Position numbers and translations under genes: made by a program | Notes under the pieces: model-generated | What the model was told of the DNA's origin: nothing | Databases searched by the model: none | What the model saw: the letters and a program-made list of their open reading frames with translations, nothing else | Shown here: in pieces, positions 9,166 through 18,650 of the stretch | Layout: the number at the start of each line of letters is the position of its first letter | Position numbering within the stretch: the first letter of the stretch is position 1 | Source: Metabacillus bambusae | Lineage (GTDB): Bacteria > Bacillota > Bacilli > Bacillales > Bacillaceae | Direction of reading: 5' to 3' | Length of the DNA stretch: 64,000 bases | Assembly: GCF_017497975.1 (NCBI RefSeq) | Contig: NZ_JAGDEL010000001.1 | Coordinates: 434,001-498,000 of the forward strand

Positions 9166-11844
9166 CTACGCTGATTTTCTTGTTAAAAGTGAACCTGCTA
9201 GTAAAAAAGTTGGAATCGCAGATAATCCTAGAATTAATAACCAATCTCTTAGCAGGATTGGAATCGTATGGAAAATTGGTTGAAGCGGTGGATAATAAAT
9301 AACAACAAGCAATAACAAGACCGATGAAATGACCGCACCAATTAAATATAAATTTTCAAATGGATTTCGTTCAAATATCGACTTTTCACTTCGACAATCA
9401 AATACATGAATAAGCTGAGCCATAACGAGAGTTGCAAATGCGATGGTTTGTGCATAAGCAAGATCATCTGGATTACGATAATACACAATCATAAACGCAG
9501 CAAGTGTAGCAATACCAATTAAAAATCCGCGCGAGATTACTTTCCAGCCTAGACCTCTAGCAAAAACTCCTTCATTAGGGTGACGTGGCTTCCGTTTCAT
9601 TAAGTCACCTTCTGGTTGATCTAAGCCTAATGCCATCGCAGGTAAACCATCAGTTACTAAATTCACCCATAGGATTTGAATTGGAACTAGTGGTAATGGC
9701 AATGCAAGTAACATTGCAAAAAGCATCACAAGAATTTCTCCGACATTTGAAGCAAGAAGATATCTAATGAATTTGCGAATATTTTCATAAATATTTCTTC
9801 CTTCTTTAATTGCCGATTTAATGGTCGCAAAATTATCATCCACTAAAACTAATGACGAAGCTTCCTTTGCAACATCTGTACCAGTTATCCCCATTGAAAT
9901 ACCGATATCAGCAGCTTTTATAGCTGGAGCGTCATTAACCCCGTCGCCAGTCATTGCAACAATATGCCCTCTATTCTGGAGTGCTTTTACAATTTTTAAT
10001 TTATGTTCTGGTGATACTCTCGCAAACACATAAACATCATCAACAATTTCTTCTAGCTCCTCAACAGTAAGTGCTGATAGGTCTTTCCCTTCCATCACCT
10101 TGCCGTTCGCCGGTAATATATTTAGCTGCTTTGCGATTGCCTCTGCTGTTATGATATGGTCTCCTGTGATCATAACAGTCTTAATACCTGCATCACGACA
10201 TTCCTTAACAGCTTGTTTTACCTCTGGTCGTGGTGGATCAATCATCCCTTGTAAGCCAATAAAAACCAATTCCTTTTCAGCCTCAAAGCTAGTATTGACT
10301 TTTTCACTTTCTTGTAAAGGTTTAAAAGCAATTGCAATTGTACGTAGAGCTTGAGATGCAAGAGAATCTATTGCATTTTTCACCTTAGTTTCAAATTCAC
10401 GACTTAAGTCTTCTTGTCGTTCATTCCATAAAATACTTTTTGAAACACTTAGTAGTACATCTGGTGCTCCCTTTGTTACAACAAAGCGTTTACCTGCTTT
10501 ATCTTTAACAACCACACTCATCATTTTCCGTGTTGAATCAAAAGGAAATTCTTCAACAACTTCAAAATTTCGAAGCAACGAATCTTTTTTTAGGCCCGCT
10601 TTCAATGCGGCTACAATTAGAGCACCTTCAGTTGGATCGCCATCTAAATGAAATTGTCCATCTTTTTCAACGATGCCAGCACTATTACACAATGTACCAA
10701 AGGTTAGGATTTGTTGTAATGTTTTTGTTTTCGCTACATCAACTGCTTTATCTTGATGCAAAAACTCCCCGTGTGGATGATAACCAGTACCACTTACATT
10801 CCATAGTTTATCTCCAGACCAAACTTGTGTTACAGTCATTTTGTTTTGTGTTAATGTACCTGTTTTATCAGAACAAATTACTGAAGCACAGCCAAGTGTT
10901 TCGACTGCTGGTAATTTACGAACAATTGATTTTTGCTTGATCATTCGTTGTACACCAAGTGATAATGCAACGGTAACAATTGCTGGTAGGCCTTCAGGTA
11001 TCGCAGCAACAGCCAGTGATACACCTGCTAAAAACATATTGTAAAGATCATGACCTTGTAACACTCCGATACCGACAACCAGTACCGTTAAGAAAAGAGC
11101 AACAACGATTAGTATTTTACCAAGCTGTTCCAAACGTCGCTGCAATGGCGTATCCATTGTTTCTGCATTTTGCAGAAGGTCCGCAATTTGTCCCATTGCT
11201 GTATTCATACCAGTTCCAACAACAATACCAATACCAGATCCTCTTGTTACTAATGTTCCCATGAAAACCATATTTGTTAAATCACCTATTCCAACATCCT
11301 GAGCTACAATAGGTTGAATCGATTTTTGCACAGGGAGAGATTCTCCAGTAAGAGCTGATTCTTCAACCTCTAAGCTTTTTGTTTCAATCAAACGCATATC
11401 TGCGCCGATTCGATCACCAGTTGTGAATTTTACAACATCTCCAGGGACAAGCTCTTTAGAAAGAATCCTCATCCATTCTCCGTCCCTTAAAGCCATTACT
11501 TGAGGTGCTGAAAGCTCCTTTAAAGCCTCTAATGATTTTTCAGCTTTTCGTTCTTGAAAAAATCCTAATACACCGTTAACGATCACTATTGCAATAATGG
11601 CGATAGCATCAATATATTCTCCCAGTAAACCAGAAATTAAGGTTGCTGCTAATAATACTAAAACCATAAAGTCCTTAAATTGACTTAAAAACACTAATAT
11701 TGCGGAAGGTCGATCAGCCTCTTTTAATTCATTATATCCGAATTTTTGTTCGCGCTTATGAACCTCCTTACTTGTAAGTCCTGAATCAACATCCGTATGA
11801 ATTGAATTCATTACCTCTTCTGATCTCATCTCATGCCATTTCAT
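9166..11844 (-). CDS. yloB: Calcium-translocating P-type ATPase, SERCA-like (YloB)
   Basis: The 892-residue IIA-type P-ATPase probably exports Ca2+ at the cytoplasmic membrane. It has an N-terminal cation-ATPase domain, the actuator motif LTGESLPV near residue 168, M4 with the ion-site PEGLP, the phosphorylated CSDKTGTLTQNKM near residue 328, the nucleotide-binding TKGAPD and the hinge MTGDGVNDAPAIKAADIG. M5-M10 fill the C-terminal quarter. The ion specificity comes from PEGLP and similarity in layout to B. subtilis YloB, not from experiment. It is transcribed divergently from rqcH. Confidence 0.93.
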   Translation of the reverse strand: MKWHEMRSEEVMNSIHTDVDSGLTSKEVHKREQKFGYNELKEADRPSAILVFLSQFKDFMVLVLLAATLISGLLGEYIDAIAIIAIVIVNGVLGFFQERKAEKSLEALKELSAPQVMALRDGEWMRILSKELVPGDVVKFTTGDRIGADMRLIETKSLEVEESALTGESLPVQKSIQPIVAQDVGIGDLTNMVFMGTLVTRGSGIGIVVGTGMNTAMGQIADLLQNAETMDTPLQRRLEQLGKILIVVALFLTVLVVGIGVLQGHDLYNMFLAGVSLAVAAIPEGLPAIVTVALSLGVQRMIKQKSIVRKLPAVETLGCASVICSDKTGTLTQNKMTVTQVWSGDKLWNVSGTGYHPHGEFLHQDKAVDVAKTKTLQQILTFGTLCNSAGIVEKDGQFHLDGDPTEGALIVAALKAGLKKDSLLRNFEVVEEFPFDSTRKMMSVVVKDKAGKRFVVTKGAPDVLLSVSKSILWNERQEDLSREFETKVKNAIDSLASQALRTIAIAFKPLQESEKVNTSFEAEKELVFIGLQGMIDPPRPEVKQAVKECRDAGIKTVMITGDHIITAEAIAKQLNILPANGKVMEGKDLSALTVEELEEIVDDVYVFARVSPEHKLKIVKALQNRGHIVAMTGDGVNDAPAIKAADIGISMGITGTDVAKEASSLVLVDDNFATIKSAIKEGRNIYENIRKFIRYLLASNVGEILVMLFAMLLALPLPLVPIQILWVNLVTDGLPAMALGLDQPEGDLMKRKPRHPNEGVFARGLGWKVISRGFLIGIATLAAFMIVYYRNPDDLAYAQTIAFATLVMAQLIHVFDCRSEKSIFERNPFENLYLIGAVISSVLLLLVVIYYPPLQPIFHTIPILLRDWLLILGLSAIPTFLLAGSLLTRKSA

Positions 11845-12162
11845 GAATCACCTACACACCCCTTAAACAGAAAAAATTTTACGTTTGATTAACGGCTATA
11901 TCTAGCTAGAAGTCTTGCTCCTTTTCCTTTTCACTCCCCGTAAATGTCCGATAAGTCTTTCTAATCAACAGCAGAGACAAGTTCACTCCCCCTGTTGGAA
12001 GTTTCGCTATATCACAACTTATTCAGACTCGTCCTAAAACATGCTATAATCAGATAGAAAACTTACCTAGAGATCAGGAAACCTAAAAACGTTTTGAAAA
12101 TTGGTAAGATATATAAATATTTCATACACTCAAGGTGCATGTTGACAGAAGGAGTTTATGCC
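11845..12162. other. Divergent intergenic region between yloB and rqcH
   Basis: About 318 bases that hold the start signals of both genes. A plus-strand promoter for rqcH is listed separately. The rest is A/T rich and shows no gene or strong repeat. Confidence 0.5.
12021..12049 (+). promoter_or_regulatory. Probable SigA promoter of rqcH
   Basis: TTCAGA at 12021-12026 and a perfect TATAAT at 12044-12049 are separated by 17 bases. Transcription would start near 12056, about 107 bases before the rqcH ATG. The -35 is weak. Confidence 0.55.
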
Positions 12163-13878
12163 ATGTCATTTGATGGTTTATTTACATATACAATTACACA
12201 GGAATTAAAAGGAGCACTTTATAACGGTAAAATCACAAAAATTCATCAGCCATATAAATATGATCTTATTTTCCAAATACGATCAGGTGGAAAAAATCAC
12301 CGATTGTTTCTTTCTGCCCACCCAAGCTATGCAAGAATTCATTTAACGAATGAGAGCTATGAAAATCCAAGTGAGCCACCGATGTTTTGTATGCTTTTAC
12401 GAAAACATCTTGAGGGTGGTGTGATCGAAAACATTCAACAGCTTGATATGGAAAGAATAATTATCATTGATGTAAAAAGTAGAAATGAACTTGGAGATTT
12501 AACAGAAAAGCGGTTAATGGTGGAAATTATGGGCAGACATAGCAACATTGTACTCGTTGATAAAGACCGTAATATGATTTTAGATAGTGTGAAACATTTA
12601 TCACCAGCGGTTAACCGCCATAGAACTGTTCTTCCCGGCCATACGTATGTCTTGCCACCAGGACAAGGTAAAGTGAACCCTTTTGAAGCTGATGAAGAAA
12701 CTATACTAAAAAAGCTAGACTTTAATTCAGGAAAGCTTGACGGACAGCTTGTCGAGCAATTTGCAGGGATATCTCCGCTTTTTGCAAAAGAGGTAATCCA
12801 CCGATCAGGGCTCGTTAATCGAACAACCTTACCAAAAACATTTTTATCCATGCTAGATGAATTAAGAAATGAACAGATTGAACCGCAAATTTTCTATCAA
12901 GCGAAACGAGAAGTATTTTATATGATGAATCTCACACACCTAGATAGTAGGGAGCGTAAAATCTTTACAACCATCTCTGAATTGCTAGATCGATATTATT
13001 ATGGAAAATCCGAACGAGACCGTGTAAAGCAGCAAGGAAATGATTTGGAACGTTTCATTATAAATGAAAAAAAGAAAAATGAAACCAAAATAAAAAAATT
13101 AGAAGCGACATTAGATCAGGCCGAAAAAGCCAATCAATTTCAGTTATACGGTGAATTGTTAACAGCTAATTTATATGCTGTAAACAAAGGAGATAAAACG
13201 GCAGAGGTTGTCAACTATTATGATGAAAATAACACGATAATCACCATACCTTTAGATGTACAAAAAACTCCATCTGAAAATGCTCAAAAGTATTTTTCTA
13301 AATACCAAAAGGCGAAAAATTCAGTTGAGGTTGTACAAGAACAAATTGAACTAGCAAGAAATGAAATTGTTTATTTTGAAGGATTGATACAACAAATAGA
13401 ATCTGCCTCTCCTAGAGATATTGAAGAAATTCGTGAAGAATTAATGGAAGGCGGCTATTTAAAGCAAAGACAACCAAAAGCAATTAAAAAGAAAAAGCTA
13501 CAAAAACCACAATTAGAGCACTATGTTTCAAGCGATGGAACTGAAATTTTAGTTGGCAAAAACAATAAACAAAATGAATTCCTAACAAATAAATTGGCTG
13601 CACGCGATGATGTTTGGTTTCACACAAAGGATATCCCAGGTTCTCACGTAGTGATCAGAAGTAAAGATCCTTCAGAAAAGACGATTTTAGAAGCTGCAAA
13701 TATTGCTGCCTATTTTAGTAAAGCAAAAAATTCAAGCTCCGTACCGGTTGATTTTACAGCTATAAGACATGTTAAAAAGCCTAGTGGTTCTAAGCCCGGA
13801 TTTGTTATTTATGATCATCAGCAAACCGTATATATCACTCCAAGTGAGGATTTGATTTTCCAATTACGGAAAGGATAA
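12163..13878 (+). CDS. rqcH: Ribosome quality control protein RqcH (YloA, NFACT family)
   Basis: RqcH binds stalled 50S subunits and adds C-terminal alanine tails to trapped peptides. The 571-residue protein has an NFACT-N domain (about 1-190, with [14 protein letters not shown] and [14 protein letters not shown]), a helical and coiled-coil middle (about 300-440), and a C-terminal NFACT-R domain with [19 protein letters not shown]. The ATG at 12163 has AAGGAG 8 bases upstream; reading could extend 23 codons further up, but without a site. It is the only long backbone gene on the plus strand here. ylmH, also linked to this pathway in B. subtilis, lies at 45074. Confidence 0.95.
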   Translation: MSFDGLFTYTITQELKGALYNGKITKIHQPYKYDLIFQIRSGGKNHRLFLSAHPSYARIHLTNESYENPSEPPMFCMLLRKHLEGGVIENIQQLDMERIIIIDVKSRNELGDLTEKRLMVEIMGRHSNIVLVDKDRNMILDSVKHLSPAVNRHRTVLPGHTYVLPPGQGKVNPFEADEETILKKLDFNSGKLDGQLVEQFAGISPLFAKEVIHRSGLVNRTTLPKTFLSMLDELRNEQIEPQIFYQAKREVFYMMNLTHLDSRERKIFTTISELLDRYYYGKSERDRVKQQGNDLERFIINEKKKNETKIKKLEATLDQAEKANQFQLYGELLTANLYAVNKGDKTAEVVNYYDENNTIITIPLDVQKTPSENAQKYFSKYQKAKNSVEVVQEQIELARNEIVYFEGLIQQIESASPRDIEEIREELMEGGYLKQRQPKAIKKKKLQKPQLEHYVSSDGTEILVGKNNKQNEFLTNKLAARDDVWFHTKDIPGSHVVIRSKDPSEKTILEAANIAAYFSKAKNSSSVPVDFTAIRHVKKPSGSKPGFVIYDHQQTVYITPSEDLIFQLRKG

Positions 13879-13904
13879 ATTCTTATTTAGAATATTATCT
13901 TAAT

Positions 13905-13946
13905 GAGGGTGACTCAGAAGGATCACTCCCTTTCTAAGTCACCCTC
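13905..13946 (+). terminator. Hairpin after rqcH
   Basis: A perfect 10-bp inverted repeat, GAGGGTGACT with AGTCACCCTC, starts 26 bases after the rqcH stop. There is no clear T run, so termination strength is uncertain. A close relative of the same hairpin lies at 14931-14975. Confidence 0.55.
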
Positions 13947-14043
13947 ATGCTATTAGCACTTTATACTATATACTAAACTTTTTTATTTAACTCTTATTTT
14001 TTCTATTATGATGGATTTACATCTTTAATGTAGGAGTGGAATT

Positions 14044-14994
14044 ATGAACTAAAAATTATCCTATCTTTATATAGCTACAGGTGCAGCTTTATGGGGTATG
14101 ATTGGCATTTTTGTTACCTATCTTTATGAGATAGGTTTTACACCTACACAGGTGGTCGCGATTCGTGCTATGTCGGCAATGTTCTTTCTATTAATGTTTG
14201 TCTTAATTAAAAACCCACAATCATTAAAAATAAACATTTCAGATAGTAAGTATTTTATAGGTACCGGTATTTTTAGTATAGTCCTTTTCAATTGGTGTTT
14301 ATTTCACGCGATCCAAGAAACCTCCATTTCAATAGCAAGCATCCTTCTCTATACAGCACCTGCTTTTGTAACGATTTTTTCAAGAGTCTTGTTTAAAGAA
14401 TTGCTAACACCTAGAAAGATCTTATCTTTGATTACTACTTTAATAGGTTGTTCATATGTTATTGGTATCTTACCTAATTCAAATGAATCTATTACATTAT
14501 ATAGAGTAATGCTTGGCCTTGGATCAGGGGTGTTTTATGCCCTTTACAGTATTTTTGGGAAATTTGCTCTAGTAAAGTATGACACTTTAACTGTGACAGT
14601 ATATACCTTTATTTTTGCAGCCGCTGCTGTGACACCCTTTAGTGGTCTATGGACTGTTTTACCATTATTCAGGAGTTTAGAAGTCTGGCTATACATATTA
14701 GGCCTCGGATTTCTTTCAACAATGCTTGCGTTTACTTTATATACAAAAGGGTTGAATTTCATAGTATCAAGCCGAGCATCTATTATCGCTACTATAGAAT
14801 CTGTAGTAGCAACAATTGTGGGTATTTTGCTTTTTAATGAAAAATTAAGTTTTTGGCAATACTTTGGCATTTTATTGGTTATTTTAGCGGTCTTTATTGT
14901 TCAAGAAACGACTAAAGAATTCACTAAAAAGAGAGTGACTCAATCTAAGGAACATCCCCTTCCTGAGTCACCCTCATTCATAATTAATTTTTAA
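14044..14994 (+). pseudogene. EamA/DMT-family permease with an in-frame stop at codon 3
   Basis: The frame encodes a drug/metabolite-transporter-superfamily carrier of about 316 residues with ten predicted helices in two EamA halves. Typical features are ATGAALWGMIGIFVTYL at the start and LSTMLAFTLYTKGLNFI in the second half. The start at 14044 has GGAG 7 bases upstream, but codon 3 is TAA (14050-14052), after which the frame stays open to 14994. The next in-frame ATG, at 14098, lacks a ribosome site and would lose most of helix 1. It is therefore probably broken by one substitution, though a sequencing error is possible. The end overlaps the convergent glucosaminidase gene by 11 bases. Substrate unknown. 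Confidence 0.75.
14931..14975 (+). repeat. Second copy of the GAGGGTGACT hairpin
   Basis: GAGAGTGACTCA and TGAGTCACCCTC form a 12-bp stem with one mismatch inside the last codons of the EamA frame. It shares its arms with the hairpin at 13905-13946 (both read AGTCACCCTCAT on the 3' side). It lies just before the convergent gene's stop and may end transcription from both sides. Confidence 0.6.
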
Positions 14995-17692
14995 AAGTTG
15001 GAATATCTAATACTAATTTATAGGAGTCTATTAAACTATATAAATTATGTATTTGTTTTACTTGCTTTGCTGCCCAGCCTATATCTGTTGCATATTGATG
15101 TGAAGCATAGCCATTTGAAGCACTAGAGCTAGGATTCCATCTCATTTTATAAAGGGTATCTTGACCTGCATTAATATAGCCCTGCGCGATAAACTTTGAT
15201 CCACCAATAATCGCAGCTTCAGGAGTAAACCATCCAGCATTATAAGCATACTGCGCACCACTAGATAGAGCAGATCCATCATATGCACCAATTCCATACA
15301 TATTATAAACAGTTTTCCCGTTTACTTGGACTCCTGTTGAAAGCTGGGAGGTACCATTACCAGTTTCTAGTAATGCATGTGAGATTAAATAAATTTCATT
15401 CACATTATATGCTTGTCCTGCTGTTATAAAAGCAGAAGCTAATCCTTTTAAACTACCTTTTCCAGAAAGGATTTTCTCATTTACTTCAGTTGGATTAAGA
15501 TTAGCTGGAAGAGATAATTTCAGATATTGAAGTGAATCAACTGGCGTATTTAAGAAATTATTAGGATCTAAGTAATAGGTGACATCTTCAGGACTAGCAT
15601 TTACCCAAGATTTATTATAGTTAACTTGGTACCAATCATATCCATCATTGCCCTTTACTTTTGACAAGATTTGCAAAGGTTGTCCTTGACTAACAGTGCC
15701 AACTACCCAAAAATTAGTTCCCGCACCTCCACGAACATTCCATCCGACACCTTTAACTGTAGCAGAAGTAGAATTGTTTATGGTTAAAGCATCTTCCCTA
15801 ATATACGTATTATATTCCTTATCTGTTTGTGGATTAACAGCCATTTGAATATCCGTTAATTCGCTCAAAGAAATGTCATAGTAATTTGATGTTTTTTCAG
15901 TATCAACATCATTAGGTGTGCTTGGATTATACGGTTCTGTCAATGACAAATATTGTGAACTTACATAGCCTGTTTTCCCGTTAACTGTAACCCTAGCCCA
16001 ATCATTTTCTTCAGAATAAACTGTAACAATTGTACCTCTAGAAAGTTTCGTTACGATAGACCCACTTGTGGAAGCCTCTGATCTAAGGTTTAAAGCTGAT
16101 CCATACATAACATTTACATACTTAGATATCGTTTTGTTTTCATTGCTATCATTTTTATCAGATTGCTCACCCTGAACAGCATCAGGTTCTGATCCAGCAC
16201 TCGGCTTAGAGGTAGAGAGGTATTGTGAACTTACATACCCATACTTCCCATAGGCTTTTACTTTCGCCCAGCCATTAGCTTCCGAGTATACAGTTATCTC
16301 GACACCACGAGCGAGCTTAAGGATAATCGATGAATTAGTTGATGCACTATTCCGCATATTCAAGCTGGAACCAAGGCTTACATTGACATATTTCTTTTCC
16401 TCAATCTGTTCAGGCTTTTCGATCGTTTCGGAATTTGGTTTTACTGCAGTGAGATAATCTGAACTCACATATCCTTCTTTTCCATTCCCTTCAATTTTCG
16501 ACCAGCCATTTGCTTCCGAGTAAACGGTCACTTCTGTTCCCTTCGTTAATTTTGTGAGAACCGTTCCACTCACCGAAGCTGTTTTTCTTACGTTTAAGCT
16601 CGACTTTTCACTAACATTGACATACTTCGTTGAAGGTTGTTGAGCAGAAGAGCTTGGACTAGTATCTTTATCTTTACTTGTTATTGAAGAAATTAGGTAT
16701 TGACTACTAACATAACCTGTTTGTCCAAAAACTTCGACTTTCGCCCAGCCATTAGCTTCTGAGTACACCTTAACTTCTTTTCCTTTTGCTAATTTTACAA
16801 TAATAGAAGCATTGGTGGATGCACTTTTTCTCATATTTAACGATCCACTATTTACATTTACATACCTAGTTGTTGGCTCAGGTGTAGGTGTTGAGCTATT
16901 ACCTACATCCGAATTCTTCGGTATTAAGTAAGCAGAATTCACATATCCTTCTTTTCCACTTGCCTTCACCTTCGACCAGCCATTTGCTTCCGAGTAAACG
17001 GTCACTTCGGTTCCCTTTTTTAAGGTTGTGATAATTGTTGCACTCGTTGACCCACTCTTCCGCAGGTTTAACGAACCACTGCCTACATTTACATTTTTTG
17101 TTGTTGACCTGGCAGTTGGTGTTGCTTCAGGCGTTGAACTAGTGATTTTTTCGGAGTTTGTCGTTGTTAAGTATTTTGAACTTACATATCCTTCTTTTCC
17201 ATTTGCCTTAATTTTCGACCAGCCATTTGCTTCGGAGTAAACTGTTACTTCAGTTCCCTTTTTTAAGGATGTGATCAGTTCTGCACTCGTTGACCCACTT
17301 TTCCTCAAGTTTAACGAACCACTGCTTACATTTACATATTTTGTTATGGTTTCAGGTGTTTGTTGTGAAATAGTGCTTTTGTCTAAGTTTTTCGATGTTA
17401 AATATCTAGAACTTACATATCCTTCTTTTCCATTTGCCTTAATTTTCGACCAGCCATTTGCTTCCGAGTAAACAGTAACTTCTGTCCCCTTAATAAAAGT
17501 TGCAATAACTTTTGCACTAGTCGACGCACTTTCTCTTAGGTTTAGGAAACCACTGCTTACATTTACATATTTTGTTGATGTATACACACTTTCGCTATCT
17601 ACCGTTTCACTTTGTGCAGCAAAAACTGTTTCTTCAAATGCAATTGTTGATAGTACTGCAAAACAAAAAGTAGGTAATAATGCCCTTTTCAT
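14984..17692 (-). CDS. Secreted cell-wall N-acetylglucosaminidase with seven bacterial SH3 repeats
   Basis: A 902-residue exported autolysin. Residues 1-25 form a signal peptide (MKRALLPTFCF, then ending near VFAAQ). Seven SH3_3 repeats of about 75-80 residues follow, each opening with a variant of YVNVSSGSLNLRKSAST and closing with GYVSSxYL; they would bind peptidoglycan. An eighth, diverged SH3 unit lies near residue 650. The C-terminal glucosaminidase domain (about 720-895) shows the catalytic-region SHALLETGNGTSQLS and later VYNMYGIGAYDG and TDIGWAAKQV, typical of GH73/LytD-type enzymes. Repeats are strongly alike at the DNA level. It sits between rqcH and the siroheme genes, where B. subtilis has no such gene, so it is an accessory insertion. 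Confidence 0.88.
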   Translation of the reverse strand: MKRALLPTFCFAVLSTIAFEETVFAAQSETVDSESVYTSTKYVNVSSGFLNLRESASTSAKVIATFIKGTEVTVYSEANGWSKIKANGKEGYVSSRYLTSKNLDKSTISQQTPETITKYVNVSSGSLNLRKSGSTSAELITSLKKGTEVTVYSEANGWSKIKANGKEGYVSSKYLTTTNSEKITSSTPEATPTARSTTKNVNVGSGSLNLRKSGSTSATIITTLKKGTEVTVYSEANGWSKVKASGKEGYVNSAYLIPKNSDVGNSSTPTPEPTTRYVNVNSGSLNMRKSASTNASIIVKLAKGKEVKVYSEANGWAKVEVFGQTGYVSSQYLISSITSKDKDTSPSSSAQQPSTKYVNVSEKSSLNVRKTASVSGTVLTKLTKGTEVTVYSEANGWSKIEGNGKEGYVSSDYLTAVKPNSETIEKPEQIEEKKYVNVSLGSSLNMRNSASTNSSIILKLARGVEITVYSEANGWAKVKAYGKYGYVSSQYLSTSKPSAGSEPDAVQGEQSDKNDSNENKTISKYVNVMYGSALNLRSEASTSGSIVTKLSRGTIVTVYSEENDWARVTVNGKTGYVSSQYLSLTEPYNPSTPNDVDTEKTSNYYDISLSELTDIQMAVNPQTDKEYNTYIREDALTINNSTSATVKGVGWNVRGGAGTNFWVVGTVSQGQPLQILSKVKGNDGYDWYQVNYNKSWVNASPEDVTYYLDPNNFLNTPVDSLQYLKLSLPANLNPTEVNEKILSGKGSLKGLASAFITAGQAYNVNEIYLISHALLETGNGTSQLSTGVQVNGKTVYNMYGIGAYDGSALSSGAQYAYNAGWFTPEAAIIGGSKFIAQGYINAGQDTLYKMRWNPSSSASNGYASHQYATDIGWAAKQVKQIHNLYSLIDSYKLVLDIPTFKN

Positions 17693-17938
17693 AATTCCTC
17701 CTTACTTAATCTAATATGACTAAATTATGTATCACCCAAACTCTATAACTCTATTAAAGTAGTGGTCAATATAATCTTAGCATATATTGTAAATAAAAAT
17801 GACGAAATGTGTATCTTTTAGGTAATATTAACTATATAAATACATTAATTTACCAATAAGAACAATTATTTATAATTTGTGATTTCTAAGTTTATTTTTT
17901 TGGCTATGTTAAAATTATTGTTGTTTTTTTGCACTATG

Positions 17939-18087
17939 TTTGATTGGAACGGATACGTGAGACTACTGCTTAGAAAAGCGAGTCAAAGGGAGACACCACA
18001 GGCGCAAGGCGCCGAGGAGGCTCCCGGACCGCCCACAGAAAGCGAACTCCTCTCGCTGCAATCAACAGTCAAGTTTAACAGAGCCTA
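17939..18087 (+). repeat. Dispersed intergenic repeat family A, copy 1
   Basis: About 149 bases, G/C richer than the surroundings. It begins TTTGATTGGAACGGATACG, passes through a CACCACAGGCGCAAGGCGCC core with CCGAGGAGGCTCC, and ends AATCAACAGTCAAGTTTAA. Copies occur at 48619-48770 and 61026-61180 on the opposite strand. The ends GATTGGAA and the AATCAAC region are roughly complementary, so the unit can form a closed hairpin. Similar units are common in Bacillaceae genomes. Confidence 0.8.
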
Positions 18088-18101
18088 ATAATTAGATAAA
18101 A

Positions 18102-18136
18102 CAAAAAAATGGATGAACTAAGATAAGTCCATCCAT
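18102..18136 (-). terminator. Intrinsic terminator after ylnF
   Basis: On the minus strand ATGGATGGACT pairs with AGTTCATCCAT around a short loop, followed by seven T residues. It lies 14 bases after the ylnF stop and closes the siroheme operon. Confidence 0.85.
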
Positions 18137-18149
18137 TCTCCAAACCATG

Positions 18150-18650
18150 CTAATTTTTACGTTTTTTGTTCATACGTTTTTCATACATTTGATCTAACTC
18201 TTCTATAAACTGATCATCAAATTGTAATGAGAGCTGTTCACAAATTTGTTTGGCAAGTATTGGGCTTGCCCCATTTGTTGAAACAGACAAGGTTAACCTG
18301 CCTTTTTTTACGGATTTTGGAACTATTACATTCCCTTTTTCAGCTTCACTTGCAACGTTTATTAATTGATTTATTCTGGCATTTTCAGCAATCCATTCAT
18401 TTATTGCTGGGACGTTTGTTGCTGCAATGATTATAAACGCATGCTCTAAATCAGAAAACTCAACCTCTTTTTCTAGCCAAAGTAGTTTCTTCTGATTGCT
18501 TAATTCTTTAATTTCTGCAACTACCTCTGGACTGACAACAATGACATTTGCTCCTTCCTCTAAAAAAAGAAGAAGTCGTCTAAGCGCGATCTTGCCTCCA
18601 CCAACTACTAGTACGATCTTATCTTTTACATTAATGTGGAGTGGAATCAT
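18150..18650 (-). CDS. ylnF: Precorrin-2 dehydrogenase / siroheme synthase domain protein (YlnF, SirC)
   Basis: Oxidises precorrin-2 to sirohydrochlorin with NAD+, the middle step of siroheme formation for sulfite reductase. The 166-residue protein has an N-terminal Rossmann fold with VVGGGKIALRRLLLFLEEGA near residue 15 and a short dimerisation domain containing TNGASPILAKQICEQL. At 166 residues it matches the stand-alone Bacillus form, without the methyltransferase domain of CysG. Its start overlaps the end of ylnE by 20 bases, so the two are coupled. Confidence 0.93.
   Translation of the reverse strand: MIPLHINVKDKIVLVVGGGKIALRRLLLFLEEGANVIVVSPEVVAEIKELSNQKKLLWLEKEVEFSDLEHAFIIIAATNVPAINEWIAENARINQLINVASEAEKGNVIVPKSVKKGRLTLSVSTNGASPILAKQICEQLSLQFDDQFIEELDQMYEKRMNKKRKN

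Larger units (their letters stand above)
17693..18149. other. Intergenic region upstream of the glucosaminidase
   Basis: About 457 bases. It holds the presumed glucosaminidase promoter on the minus strand (A/T-rich 17700-17880), a copy of repeat family A at 17939-18087 and the ylnF terminator at 18102-18136. No gene is credible; an open frame at 17879-18088 lies mostly inside the repeat. Confidence 0.6.

Noticed and set aside
9585-11264. Several frames opposite to yloB
   Set aside because: They are shadows of a well-supported P-type ATPase gene.
15900-17600. Regularly spaced repeats resembling an array
   Set aside because: They are in-frame SH3 domain repeats of about 230-250 bases within one coding sequence, not short palindromic CRISPR repeats with unique spacers.
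17879-18088. Open frame of 69 codons
   Set aside because: Most of it lies inside repeat family A, without a ribosome site or domain; the A/T start is part of a promoter-like region.
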